Below are positions 1 to 7,563 of a DNA stretch of 64,000 bases, piece by piece (position 1 is the first letter of the stretch; each line of letters starts with the position of its first letter). Where the stretch lies: assembly GCA_910576995.1 (NCBI GenBank), contig CAJTLC010000006.1, positions 62,001 through 126,000 of the forward strand, written 5' to 3'. This stretch comes from an uncultured Ruminococcus sp. Its GTDB lineage: Bacteria; Bacillota; Clostridia; Oscillospirales; Ruminococcaceae. A model generated the notes under the pieces. That model was not told the origin of the DNA. It ran no database searches and saw nothing but the letters and a program-made list of their open reading frames with translations. The translations under genes were made by a program, and so were the position numbers.

Positions 1-1
1 T

Positions 2-949
2 TTCAAATCAAGCATAAAAACCAACCGGTCATTTTACAAAATGCTACGCTTCGTTTATTATCTTGCAACGTCAGATATTATCGTTCTCGATGATTATTAT
101 CCTATCATATATGATTTTACTTACGACAGCCGCGTGAAAGTAGTGCAGGTATGGCACGCCTGCGGAGCTTTTAAGACAGTCGGCTTCGAGCGCGTCGGAA
201 ACAGCGACGCTCCTCACTTTAATTCTCTTACGCACAAATGCTATACTCATGTTATTGTAAGTTCAGAACTTTCGGCAAGACATAATGCTGAAGCTTTCTG
301 TATTTCCAAAAATAAATTCTATAATACAGGAATTCCCCGTACCGACCTTTTTTTCAGCGATCAATATAAGGATTCCGTTACAAAAAGAATGTTTGAAGAA
401 TTCAAGGGCTGCAAAGGCAGAAATAGGGTATATCTATACGCGCCGACATTTAGAGGTACAAATGCAAACGACGCCTATTTCCCATTTGGAATGGTCGATC
501 TTGACGCTTGGGGAAAATTCCTCGAGAAAGAAAATTCTGCGCTTATCATCAAAATGCATCCTTTTGTGAAAAACCGCATCGATATTCCTGAAAAATATAA
601 GGATAGGATATTCGACGCAGGAGACTACAGAGAAATAAACGATATCCTGTTTATTTCCGATGTTCTTATTACTGATTATTCTTCTGTAATCTACGAAATG
701 TCGCTGCTTAAACGACCTATGCTTTTCTATGCTTTCGACAGATATTCATATGAGTATTCACGCGGATTCTACGAATCATACGAAGATACAGTTCCGGGAA
801 AGATCGTTCAGGATTTTGACGAATTGCTTAACGCATTGAGAGAGCAGGATTATGATTTTTATAAGGTCGATGGATTTGTTAAAAAGAACTTCACTCATAC
901 AGACGGCAAGTCAACAGACAGAGTTATCGATGAAATATTTCTAAAATAG
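2..949 (+). CDS. CDP-glycerol glycerophosphotransferase family protein (5' truncated)
   Basis: The frame is open to the left edge of the window, so the start lies upstream; the ATG at 41 is probably internal. The visible part has the hallmarks of the TagB/TagF-type Glyphos_transf family: a VWHACGAFKTVGF segment, YAPTFRG, the basic KMHPF motif and the acidic LITDYSSVIYE motif that binds the CDP-glycerol donor. Such enzymes add glycerol phosphate (or related polyol phosphates) to teichoic acid or to capsular polymers at the inner face of the membrane. A strong hairpin follows the stop. The acceptor cannot be told from this fragment. Confidence 0.88.
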   Translation, partial: FKSSIKTNRSFYKMLRFVYYLATSDIIVLDDYYPIIYDFTYDSRVKVVQVWHACGAFKTVGFERVGNSDAPHFNSLTHKCYTHVIVSSELSARHNAEAFCISKNKFYNTGIPRTDLFFSDQYKDSVTKRMFEEFKGCKGRNRVYLYAPTFRGTNANDAYFPFGMVDLDAWGKFLEKENSALIIKMHPFVKNRIDIPEKYKDRIFDAGDYREINDILFISDVLITDYSSVIYEMSLLKRPMLFYAFDRYSYEYSRGFYESYEDTVPGKIVQDFDELLNALREQDYDFYKVDGFVKKNFTHTDGKSTDRVIDEIFLK

Positions 950-961
950 ACCTGTTCTAAT

Positions 962-1003
962 AAAAGTAATCCGCATTTAAGTAAAAAATGCGGATTACTT
1001 TTT
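962..1003. terminator. Bidirectional intrinsic terminator
   Basis: A near-perfect stem (AAGTAATCCGCATTT and its complement) closes a short loop and has A-rich and T-rich flanks on the two sides. It can end both the glycerophosphotransferase transcript (plus) and the convergent thiamine operon (minus). A broken terminal piece of the type 1 repeat, GAGCGTGTTC, lies directly after it. Confidence 0.85.
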
Positions 1004-1016
1004 AGAGCGTGTTCTA

Positions 1017-1832
1017 TTATTTATCCGATTCCTGAGAAAACTTTCCCTGCAAAGCAAAGGCATGATTCATTGGACCCGAACCGCTGCCAAGATCCAGCAT
1101 CGCCAAAAGAGCGGCTGAAATATATTCCTTAGCAAGTTTAACGGATTCCTCCATGGTAAATCCTTTTGCAAGATTAGCGGCAATTGCGCTTGATAACGTA
1201 CAGCCTGTCCCATGCGTATTGAAATTGTCGATCCTCTTCCCCGCAAACCAAGTAGATCTGCCGTTCGTCCACAGCAAGTCATTAGCGTCGTTTATGTTAT
1301 GTCCGCCCTTTACAAGAACGCTGCAGCCGTAAGTTTCTCCTATCTTCCTTGCAGCTTTTTCTATATCGGCTTCACTGCTTATTTTTATGCCTGATAAAAT
1401 TTCAGCTTCGGGAATGTTTGGGGTAGTCAGAGATGATATAGGTAAAAGTTTTTCCGCAAGAACAGCAGTTGCTTCCGTTTTAATAAGCGCCGAACCGCTT
1501 GTTGATACCATTACGGGATCAACAATAATATTTTTCGCGCCGTATTTAACAAGTTTATCTGCAATCACAGAAATAAGCTTTCCTGAAGCAACCATGCCTA
1601 TTTTAACAGCGTCGGGAACAATATCCTCAAATATCATATCAATCTGATCACTAAGAAATTCAGGAGTAACTTCCAAAATACTTCTAACTCCGGTGGTATT
1701 CTGCGCAGTAAGCGCGGTTATAGCGCTCATAGCATAAACGCCGTTCATGGTCATGGTTTTAAGATCGGCTTGAATACCTGCGCCTCCGCTGCAATCGCTT
1801 CCAGCAACGGTCATCACTGTTTTAAGTTTCAT
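1017..1832 (-). CDS. thiD: Hydroxymethylpyrimidine/phosphomethylpyrimidine kinase
   Basis: 271 residues, full length for ThiD of the ribokinase fold. The N-terminus TVAGSDCSGGAGIQADLKT and the C-terminal NTHGTGCTLSSAIAANLAKG (anion hole and catalytic Asp region) are the family signatures. It phosphorylates HMP to HMP-P and HMP-PP for joining to the thiazole. It is the last gene of a four-gene minus-strand operon; its ATG overlaps the end of thiE by 4 bases, so translational coupling is likely. No thiC or thiG is nearby, which fits salvage rather than de novo synthesis at this locus. Confidence 0.95.
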   Translation of the reverse strand: MKLKTVMTVAGSDCSGGAGIQADLKTMTMNGVYAMSAITALTAQNTTGVRSILEVTPEFLSDQIDMIFEDIVPDAVKIGMVASGKLISVIADKLVKYGAKNIIVDPVMVSTSGSALIKTEATAVLAEKLLPISSLTTPNIPEAEILSGIKISSEADIEKAARKIGETYGCSVLVKGGHNINDANDLLWTNGRSTWFAGKRIDNFNTHGTGCTLSSAIAANLAKGFTMEESVKLAKEYISAALLAMLDLGSGSGPMNHAFALQGKFSQESDK

Positions 1833-2461
1833 GTTAAAATATCTTCCTCCGCATCAAAAAGTTCCTCTGCTGCCTTTTTAGCGTCATCCGCTTTCATAAT
1901 TGCGGAAACAGCGCAAATTCCTGCTATATCAGTATTTTCAAGCACGTTTATGTTATTCTTGTTAAGACCGCCGATAGCGTTTACGGGTATCGGTACAGCC
2001 TCGCAGATGGACTGAAGAGTTTCGGTCGATGTAAGCACTGTTTTCACCTTTGTCGTGGTTGGATATATAGCGCCTACTCCGAGATAATCAGCGCCGTTTT
2101 TATAAGCTTCCAATGCCTGAGGAACAGTTTTGGCAGTTGCTCCTATAATATATCCGCAGCCCATAATTTTACGTGCAGTATCTATCGGCATATCAGACTG
2201 ACCAAGATGAACGCCCTCTGCTTCTATGGCAAGCGCAACATCAACTCTGTCGTCAATAAGAAGCGGCACATTATATTTTTTAGAAATAGTATGTACCTTT
2301 TCTGCAAGAGCGATATATTCTCTTGTACTTTTTTCCTTTTCACGAAGCTGCAAAAGCGTTACTCCACCCTTTAAAGCGTCTTCAACTTTTTTCAGGAAAA
2401 CTTTATCATCAAGACCTGTACTGTCCGTAACAAGATACAGTTTCATTATCGATCTGTCCAT
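1829..2461 (-). CDS. thiE: Thiamine-phosphate synthase
   Basis: 210 residues with ThiE motifs: LLQLREK (pyrophosphate and HMP site), VHLGQSDMP, IIGATAKT, YLGVGAIYPTTTK and a NAIGGLN phosphate loop. It couples HMP-PP to thiazole phosphate. Two starts are possible: ATG at 2461, with a GGAGGAG Shine-Dalgarno about 5 bases away, or ATG at 2446, which forms a TAATG overlap with the thiM stop and gives the more typical N-terminus MKLYLVTD. I kept the first because of the Shine-Dalgarno spacing. Confidence 0.94.
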   Translation of the reverse strand: MDRSIMKLYLVTDSTGLDDKVFLKKVEDALKGGVTLLQLREKEKSTREYIALAEKVHTISKKYNVPLLIDDRVDVALAIEAEGVHLGQSDMPIDTARKIMGCGYIIGATAKTVPQALEAYKNGADYLGVGAIYPTTTKVKTVLTSTETLQSICEAVPIPVNAIGGLNKNNINVLENTDIAGICAVSAIMKADDAKKAAEELFDAEEDILT

Positions 2462-3258
2462 TTTATCTCCTCCATATTCAACCTTTCACTAAACATCTCA
2501 AAATCAATATTTGAGATCGCGTCCATCAATCCGACTTGAAAACTGCCGTTTCCGAGCGAATGTTCCGAAATTTCACCTGAAATACCCATTATTCCGCAAG
2601 CGGCGGCGGATCCGTAAAACGGTTCTTTTCCGATAAGCATTACAGCTGTTACTGCGCCAAGCAGACAGCCTGTCCCTGTAATTCGAGAAAGCATTTCCGT
2701 ACCGTTTTTAATATAAACGCATCGTCTGCCGTCTGTAACTACATCTGTTTTTCCGCTTGCAAGGACTGTACATGAAAATTTTTCCGCCATTTCCACAGCA
2801 GCTTTTGTAACAGTTTCTTCATTCAGCAAGCCGTCCGCGTCTACGCCCCTGCTCTTGTATGTTTTACAGTAGAGCGCATATATTTCGGAATAGTTTCCCT
2901 TGATAACAGCCGGCGTATATTTGCGGATAATTTTTAATGCAAGCTTTCGGCGAAATTCCGAACAGGCGATACCGACAGCGTCGAGAACTGTCGGTATGCT
3001 GTTTTTATAAGCAGTTTTTGCTGATATCTGTATAGACTTCCTTCTTGCATCGGTAATATTTCCGAGATTCAGCAAAAGGGCGGCGGCGGTCGCAGTCACC
3101 TCAGCCGCTTCTTTCGGATGTTCAACCATTATCGGTTTACAGCCAAGCGCAAGTATTCCGTTAGCGCATTGATTAATAGATATCGGATTTGTTATGCAGT
3201 GTATAAGTTTTCCGCTGTTTAATGTAATATCAAACACTGCTTTCAGATTTTTGATCAT
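2446..3258 (-). CDS. thiM: Hydroxyethylthiazole kinase
   Basis: 270 residues. HCITNPISINQCANGILALG near the N-terminus and the RITGTGCLLGAVTAVML anion-hole motif near the C-terminus identify ThiM, which phosphorylates the thiazole alcohol (THZ) to THZ-P. It overlaps the 3' end of thiW by 29 bases. The pair makes biochemical sense: ThiW is predicted to import thiazole and ThiM traps it by phosphorylation. Confidence 0.95.
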   Translation of the reverse strand: MIKNLKAVFDITLNSGKLIHCITNPISINQCANGILALGCKPIMVEHPKEAAEVTATAAALLLNLGNITDARRKSIQISAKTAYKNSIPTVLDAVGIACSEFRRKLALKIIRKYTPAVIKGNYSEIYALYCKTYKSRGVDADGLLNEETVTKAAVEMAEKFSCTVLASGKTDVVTDGRRCVYIKNGTEMLSRITGTGCLLGAVTAVMLIGKEPFYGSAAACGIMGISGEISEHSLGNGSFQVGLMDAISNIDFEMFSERLNMEEIKWTDR

Positions 3259-3979
3259 TATTATTCTTGCCTGCCTTTATGCGGTTTACGCAATAATGAA
3301 TTACAGCCGCCGTGATGAAAACGATAAGCGTTCCACGCGCAATGTAGATAAAAACTGTCGATTCAAGATTACATACGCTTGAAATTATTCCAACTGCAAC
3401 GTAACTTATCACTCCGATAGCCGCCACCGAAACGCTGCTTCCCAAAGCGCCCGAAGCAGCCGCGTATGTTTCCGAACCAAGTTGATTTTGAAATCTTTCC
3501 AACAATCCGCTGCTTGCCAGTTTAGTAAGAAAAGCAAAAGCTACCGTTCCTCCTATAAGAGTTCCGCAGATGAAGGAAGGCACATAGAAAAGCCATGAAA
3601 GTCCTTCTTTTCCCCAAAGGAAGGTCATTACAGGGTATGAAACTACCGCTCCGATAATTCCGGTACCAAATACTTCTCCAAACACCGCTGCAAGAAGTTT
3701 TCCCTTTGAAAAGCGATAAAACATTCCGGAAAAAAACGCTCCGAATACTGCGCCTGTTAATGCAAGAGGCGGAATTCCCATTGTAAGCATTCTGATTATT
3801 CCGATAAGCATGGCGCATATCAGCGACTCCCACGGCCCTAAAAGCACAGCGCATACGACGTTGATAAAATGCGCCATCGGACACATTCCCTCAACGCGCA
3901 ATATCGGGGATACCACCACGCCCAGAGCGATCATCATTGCCATGACGATAAGGCGAAAAATTTTTGGCGATTTTCTCAT
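3230..3979 (-). CDS. thiW: Thiazole ECF-transporter substrate-binding subunit (ThiW)
   Basis: Integral membrane protein, 249 residues. The first ~170 residues match the ThiW S-component family (LIVMAMMIALGVVVSPILRVEGMCPMAHFINVVCAVLLGP and the MLTMGIPPLALTGAVFGAFFSG block). Such S components work with a shared ECF energising module encoded elsewhere. The C-terminal ~80 residues add about two more hydrophobic segments (near 185-235), so the protein is longer than ThiW as I know it. The Shine-Dalgarno AAGGAG precedes the ATG. It is the first gene of the thi operon. Confidence 0.88.
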   Translation of the reverse strand: MRKSPKIFRLIVMAMMIALGVVVSPILRVEGMCPMAHFINVVCAVLLGPWESLICAMLIGIIRMLTMGIPPLALTGAVFGAFFSGMFYRFSKGKLLAAVFGEVFGTGIIGAVVSYPVMTFLWGKEGLSWLFYVPSFICGTLIGGTVAFAFLTKLASSGLLERFQNQLGSETYAAASGALGSSVSVAAIGVISYVAVGIISSVCNLESTVFIYIARGTLIVFITAAVIHYCVNRIKAGKNNNDQKSESSV

Positions 3980-4238
3980 AGATCATACTCCTTGTTTCAA
4001 ATATAAACCGCAGAAGCGCTTCATGACATTTATACTGCGGTCAGCCGTGAATTTATTTTCAGCTCTTTCCTCCTATAATTCGCCCCTCCAATAGGAGGGG
4101 ATTTTTTTATTTCAACAACTCCCCTATTGAAAAATCGCCATTGTATATAGTCAATAGGGGGAAGGTTATCATCAGTATAAACATATTGAGATTTGTTTTC
4201 CCTAACATATCTATTTTTCAAACAAAGCCTAATATTCA
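3980..4238 (-). promoter_or_regulatory. Long structured 5' leader of the thi operon
   Basis: About 260 nt separate the predicted transcription start from thiW. On the RNA (minus) strand a CCCCTATTG segment can pair with a downstream CAATAGGGG. That second arm can instead pair with CCTATTG inside the next hairpin, which is itself a perfect CCCCTCC/GGAGGGG stem. A third stem, ACCGCAG/CTGCGGT, sits just before the Shine-Dalgarno. Mutually exclusive pairings of this kind are typical of attenuators. The conserved TPP-riboswitch words (CTGAGA, and CTGATCTGGATAATACCAGC) are absent. Function is inferred only. Confidence 0.5.
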
Positions 4239-4244
4239 TTTAAT

Positions 4245-4273
4245 ATTATACATTCTTTGTTATGTTTTGTCAA
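4245..4273 (-). promoter_or_regulatory. SigA-type promoter of the thi operon
   Basis: On the minus strand TTGACA (4273-4268), a 17-base spacer and TATAAT (4250-4245): a perfect consensus match. Predicted start is near 4238. Confidence 0.85.
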
Positions 4274-4375
4274 TAGCCAGTATAAAAATTGAGGTGATAT
4301 TTACGCCATTTACCGAAAATATAAAACGTATAAGTGAAGTGATCGCTTCACAAGCAAAATAGAAAATTCAAGAGT

Positions 4376-4539
4376 TAGAACTTGTTCTCATAGGATATTG
4401 TACATATCTTTTCGGCAAATTTTACCGATTGCTGCGTCGAAAGACCTTGAAATACTGACGCCCGTCAAATATTTTCAACGCAGTAGTCGTCAAAATTTGC
4501 CGAAAAGGCGTGCATTTTATTTTATGTGAACACGCTCTA
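4376..4539. repeat. Type 1 palindromic intergenic element, diverged copy
   Basis: About 164 bp. The right end TTTTATGTGAACACGCTCTA is the exact family terminus; the left end has decayed to TAGAACTTGTTCTCATA. The inner arms CTTTTCGGCAAATTTT and AAAATTTGCCGAAAAG are inverted. The core keeps ACGCCCGTCAAATATTTTC and CAACGCAGT but has lost the left part of the GCGGGC stem. Same family as the copies at 10157, 10418, 21607, 23849 and 40465. Confidence 0.85.
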
Positions 4540-4547
4540 TAATTCTG

Positions 4548-4576
4548 TTGACTTTTTGACAATTTTGCTGTATAAT
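4548..4576 (+). promoter_or_regulatory. SigA-type promoter of the GGDEF/EAL gene
   Basis: TTGACT, 17-base spacer, TATAAT, beginning 9 bases after the end of the preceding repeat element. It implies a ~210-nt leader before the ATG at 4795. The leader carries a GGCTG...CAGCC hairpin (about 4600-4622) and the type 2 palindromic element. Confidence 0.8.
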
Positions 4577-4630
4577 TAGAGTAGATGAAATTTGGGTCAG
4601 GCTGCCCACCGAAAGTGCAGCCCTATATAT

Positions 4631-4775
4631 TATACTAAACGATATTACAACTAACGCATATCTGTCGGCAAATTCTGCACATAACTGCGTTGTCGTCACC
4701 ATTTGACAGTATGCTTTCCTACACCGTCTTGTTTCTCCCGCATTTACTGCGCGATTTGCAATAGCGTTTAGTATA
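4631..4775. repeat. Type 2 palindromic intergenic element
   Basis: 145 bp bounded by imperfect inverted repeats of 20 bp (TATACTAAACGATATTACAA against TATACTAAACGCTATTGCAA, 18 of 20 identical), unrelated in sequence to the type 1 ends. Read on the minus strand, the interior carries CAAGACGGTGTAGGAAAGC, then GGTGACGACAACGCAG, closely matching the interior of the type 3 element at 33046. It lies in the 5' leader of the GGDEF/EAL gene. The GCGGGC stem is replaced by unrelated bases. Confidence 0.75.
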
Positions 4776-4794
4776 TGTAAGTTTTGGAGCATTT

Positions 4795-7530
4795 ATGAGT
4801 ATTTTTGATTTTTCTGTTCAACCTCCGGCGCTTAGCCACGATTGGAAGATCTTTCAGCAATTTATAGGAAATATCGGCGCATTTACCTATATCGCCAAAG
4901 ATAAATCCGCTTATCTAGACGCAGTCGCCTGCCGTATGCTCGACTGTAACAATACTAAGCTAAACGAGTTTGAATTTTTTAACCTTATGGAAAAGATTTC
5001 CAAATCGCCGGTTGAAGGTCAGAAGCATATTTATCGCTTCGCCAACAATAATGTTACTAAGTACATAAAGATGAATATATACGAAAGCAGCGATGAATGG
5101 CTGGGATTCGTGCAGGATTTCACACGCCAGATGTCAGAAATGCAGGAGAAAAATTATGTCGAGTACGATCCTGTTACACGTCTGCCTTCTTATCCTTTCT
5201 TCTCTCAAAAAGTTAAAAAGCTTCTGCCAAACGTGCAGAACTGCTGCCTTGCTACGCTCTATATAAACGGAATTGAAAAGCTGGGGTCATTCCTCACTAT
5301 GGACAGCACAAACTGCTGCCTTGCGTCAGTTGCGGAGGTAATAAAGAGCTTCGCCAGCGAAAAAGTTCTCGTCGGAAGCAAGGCAAATTATGAATTCTTC
5401 GCCTGTTTCCTTGACTGCGACAGAATGTTTATCTATAATATTCTCAACAGCATGGACGAAGCTGTACAGAACTGCATCCTCACCGACGACTACGGCGAGA
5501 TCATAGATATATCTGATAAAAGCAAACTTAGCCTTTCTATTGGCTGTTCATCACATCCAAATGAAGCTACCGATTTTAATATGCTGGTGAATTATTCCGA
5601 ATTTGCGCTCTATGAAGCCCGTACCGACCGCCGCCATGTTATAAATTGGTTTTCGGAGGAGAATTACATACGCGAAAAGGACGCCTATAAAAATGCGCAG
5701 ATATTCAACAGAATGATCATGGAAAATCTCCTGACTTACCATGTTCAGCCTATTGTTGAAACTACAAACGGCAATATCGTTGCATATGAAGCCCTTATGC
5801 GCGGCGTCGGCGATGTAAAAATGGAACCGAAACAGATACTTTCCATAGCCGCAAGTCAAAATAATTTGTACGCTATTGAAAAACTGACTTTCTTCAATAC
5901 TATGAAGCTTCTCAGTGAAAATCAGCACGTTTTCGAAAATAAAAAGCTGTTTATAAATTCAATGTCCGATTTTCTGCTCAATGAGGAAGACTTTAACGAG
6001 CTTTATCTGACATACGGAGAATTACTCGAAAAAACCGTTATTGAGATCGTTGAGGACGGCGAATCTACTACAGATTCCATCGAAACTCTAAAAAAACGTC
6101 TCAACTTTACCCACGCTCAGCTTGCTATTGACGATTACGGCACGGGTTACTCAAACAGCGCGAATTTACTGAAATATCGTCCTGATTATGTAAAAATAGA
6201 CCATTCGCTTATTTCGGATATACACAATGATCTGAAAAAACAGCAGCTTGTTACGCAGATCATAGAATTTTGCCGTGATAATCAGCTTCAGTCTCTTGCA
6301 GAAGGCGTCGAAACTTCTCAGGAAATGAAAACTGTTATCCGCCTTGGCGTCGATCTGATACAGGGATATTACACTTCAAAACCCAAACCGCTCTTCCTTG
6401 ACAGTATTTCAAAGGATATAAAGGACGAGATCGTAAAAACAAATCTCGAAATACGTCCGAACGGTACGCGTAAAGTTTATACAGCGCAAAATGATACGGA
6501 ACTTGATATAGTTAAACTTGCTCTTGAAAAATATACCGATATACACATTTATCAAAGCAAACTCACGATCGTCGGAGATCCTGAAAAAACCGTCAAGATG
6601 AACATAGCCGTCATGGATAATCATAGCTGCGAGCTTACGCTCAAAAACGTTAATATTGTAAGCGGAAACAGTAAGCCTACTATTACTGTCGGCGAATATG
6701 CGCGTCTGGTTCTGAACGTTTCCAAAACAAATAAGCTTGGCTATGCAGGAATCTATGTGCCTATGGGGTCGCAGTTCGAACTGCACGGCAAGGGAAGTCT
6801 CGCTATCGACTGCTACGCTTCGGACGGCGTGGGAATCGGCAACGATTACGATCACGGATACGGCGATATCACCGTCGATATGCTTGGTTCTCTCGAAGTT
6901 GTCTGCAACAGCGTTGAAACCGTATGCATCGGCGGCGGCTATAACGATAATGATTCGGAAATCAAACTACTTTCAGGAAATCTGAAAATAAGTATGTACA
7001 GTCATAACGGTCTTGCAATTGGCAGCTTCAACGGCGATTCTAATATCGAGATCGGCGAAAACTGCCGCATTGATATGACGATATCAGGAATCAAGATCAC
7101 GGGAATAGGAAGCTGCCGAGGAATCGCAACGATCGCAAGTTCAGCTGATATCAATATGTCATGTACAGGCGCACAGGCTGTTGGTATCGGAATTCTCGAC
7201 GAGGGCGAAGGAAGTATTTTGATAAGAAAAGGTTGCCTTAATATTAAAATGCGCTCCGCAAAACAATCCTGCATCGGCGCTGTCAACGGCAGCGTAAATA
7301 CAAAAATTATGAATTCAAAAATAATTATCGATTCCGAGGGCGATTTTGCAGCAGGTATCGGCGATACTCAAGGCAGCGGAAACGTTTTTATTATGGATTC
7401 GGATATAAATATAAATATGCTCTGCGCCAATCCAAACGATATCATTTCCGGAAGCGGCGAAGTTCATATCCAGAATTCTACAGTAAATTCGCTGGTTAAT
7501 AATAAGCGAATTCAGCATAATATAATATAA
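4795..7530 (+). CDS. Degenerate GGDEF-EAL c-di-GMP phosphodiesterase with C-terminal beta-helix-like domain
   Basis: 911 residues, no signal peptide or membrane segment. Residues ~1-120 are an unassigned sensory-like region. Residues ~125-290 form a GGDEF fold (DPVTRLPS) whose active-site motif reads ANYEF at 197-201, so cyclase activity is unlikely. Residues ~305-545 form an EAL domain with its ligands present: YEALMRG (332-334), FINSM, IEIVED, DDYGTGYS (446-), VKIDHS, AEGVE and QGYY; phosphodiesterase activity is expected. Residues ~555-911 are repeats rich in GIG, VGIG and IGS turns separated by short beta-strand patterns, as in parallel beta-helix proteins. This C-terminal fusion on a cytoplasmic EAL enzyme is unusual. 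Confidence 0.9.
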   Translation: MSIFDFSVQPPALSHDWKIFQQFIGNIGAFTYIAKDKSAYLDAVACRMLDCNNTKLNEFEFFNLMEKISKSPVEGQKHIYRFANNNVTKYIKMNIYESSDEWLGFVQDFTRQMSEMQEKNYVEYDPVTRLPSYPFFSQKVKKLLPNVQNCCLATLYINGIEKLGSFLTMDSTNCCLASVAEVIKSFASEKVLVGSKANYEFFACFLDCDRMFIYNILNSMDEAVQNCILTDDYGEIIDISDKSKLSLSIGCSSHPNEATDFNMLVNYSEFALYEARTDRRHVINWFSEENYIREKDAYKNAQIFNRMIMENLLTYHVQPIVETTNGNIVAYEALMRGVGDVKMEPKQILSIAASQNNLYAIEKLTFFNTMKLLSENQHVFENKKLFINSMSDFLLNEEDFNELYLTYGELLEKTVIEIVEDGESTTDSIETLKKRLNFTHAQLAIDDYGTGYSNSANLLKYRPDYVKIDHSLISDIHNDLKKQQLVTQIIEFCRDNQLQSLAEGVETSQEMKTVIRLGVDLIQGYYTSKPKPLFLDSISKDIKDEIVKTNLEIRPNGTRKVYTAQNDTELDIVKLALEKYTDIHIYQSKLTIVGDPEKTVKMNIAVMDNHSCELTLKNVNIVSGNSKPTITVGEYARLVLNVSKTNKLGYAGIYVPMGSQFELHGKGSLAIDCYASDGVGIGNDYDHGYGDITVDMLGSLEVVCNSVETVCIGGGYNDNDSEIKLLSGNLKISMYSHNGLAIGSFNGDSNIEIGENCRIDMTISGIKITGIGSCRGIATIASSADINMSCTGAQAVGIGILDEGEGSILIRKGCLNIKMRSAKQSCIGAVNGSVNTKIMNSKIIIDSEGDFAAGIGDTQGSGNVFIMDSDININMLCANPNDIISGSGEVHIQNSTVNSLVNNKRIQHNII

Positions 7531-7546
7531 TATAATATAATATAAT
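7517..7546. repeat. Pentanucleotide microsatellite (ATAAT)x6
   Basis: Six perfect tandem ATAAT units. The run contains the last codons and TAA stop of the EAL gene (stop at 7528-7530) and ends just before the ychF Shine-Dalgarno. Changes in unit number would change the last residues of the EAL protein and the spacing ahead of ychF. Confidence 0.9.
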
Positions 7547-7563
7547 AAAGGAAGGTTATTTTA

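Noticed and set aside
4030..4239. 69-codon open frame in the thi leader
   Set aside because: Its ATG falls at the predicted transcription start with no Shine-Dalgarno, and its repeated PPI words simply come from the CCCCTATTG hairpin arms.
3980..4240. TPP riboswitch ahead of thiW
   Set aside because: Expected for this operon, but none of the conserved sequence blocks is present by eye; kept only as an unassigned structured leader.
4517..4792. 91-codon minus-strand open frame upstream of the GGDEF/EAL gene
   Set aside because: It coincides with the promoter, leader and type 2 palindromic element; no RBS and the frame is explained by the repeat.
4577..4794. c-di-GMP riboswitch in the leader of the EAL gene
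   Set aside because: The leader has a hairpin and a repeat element but no GEMM core sequence.
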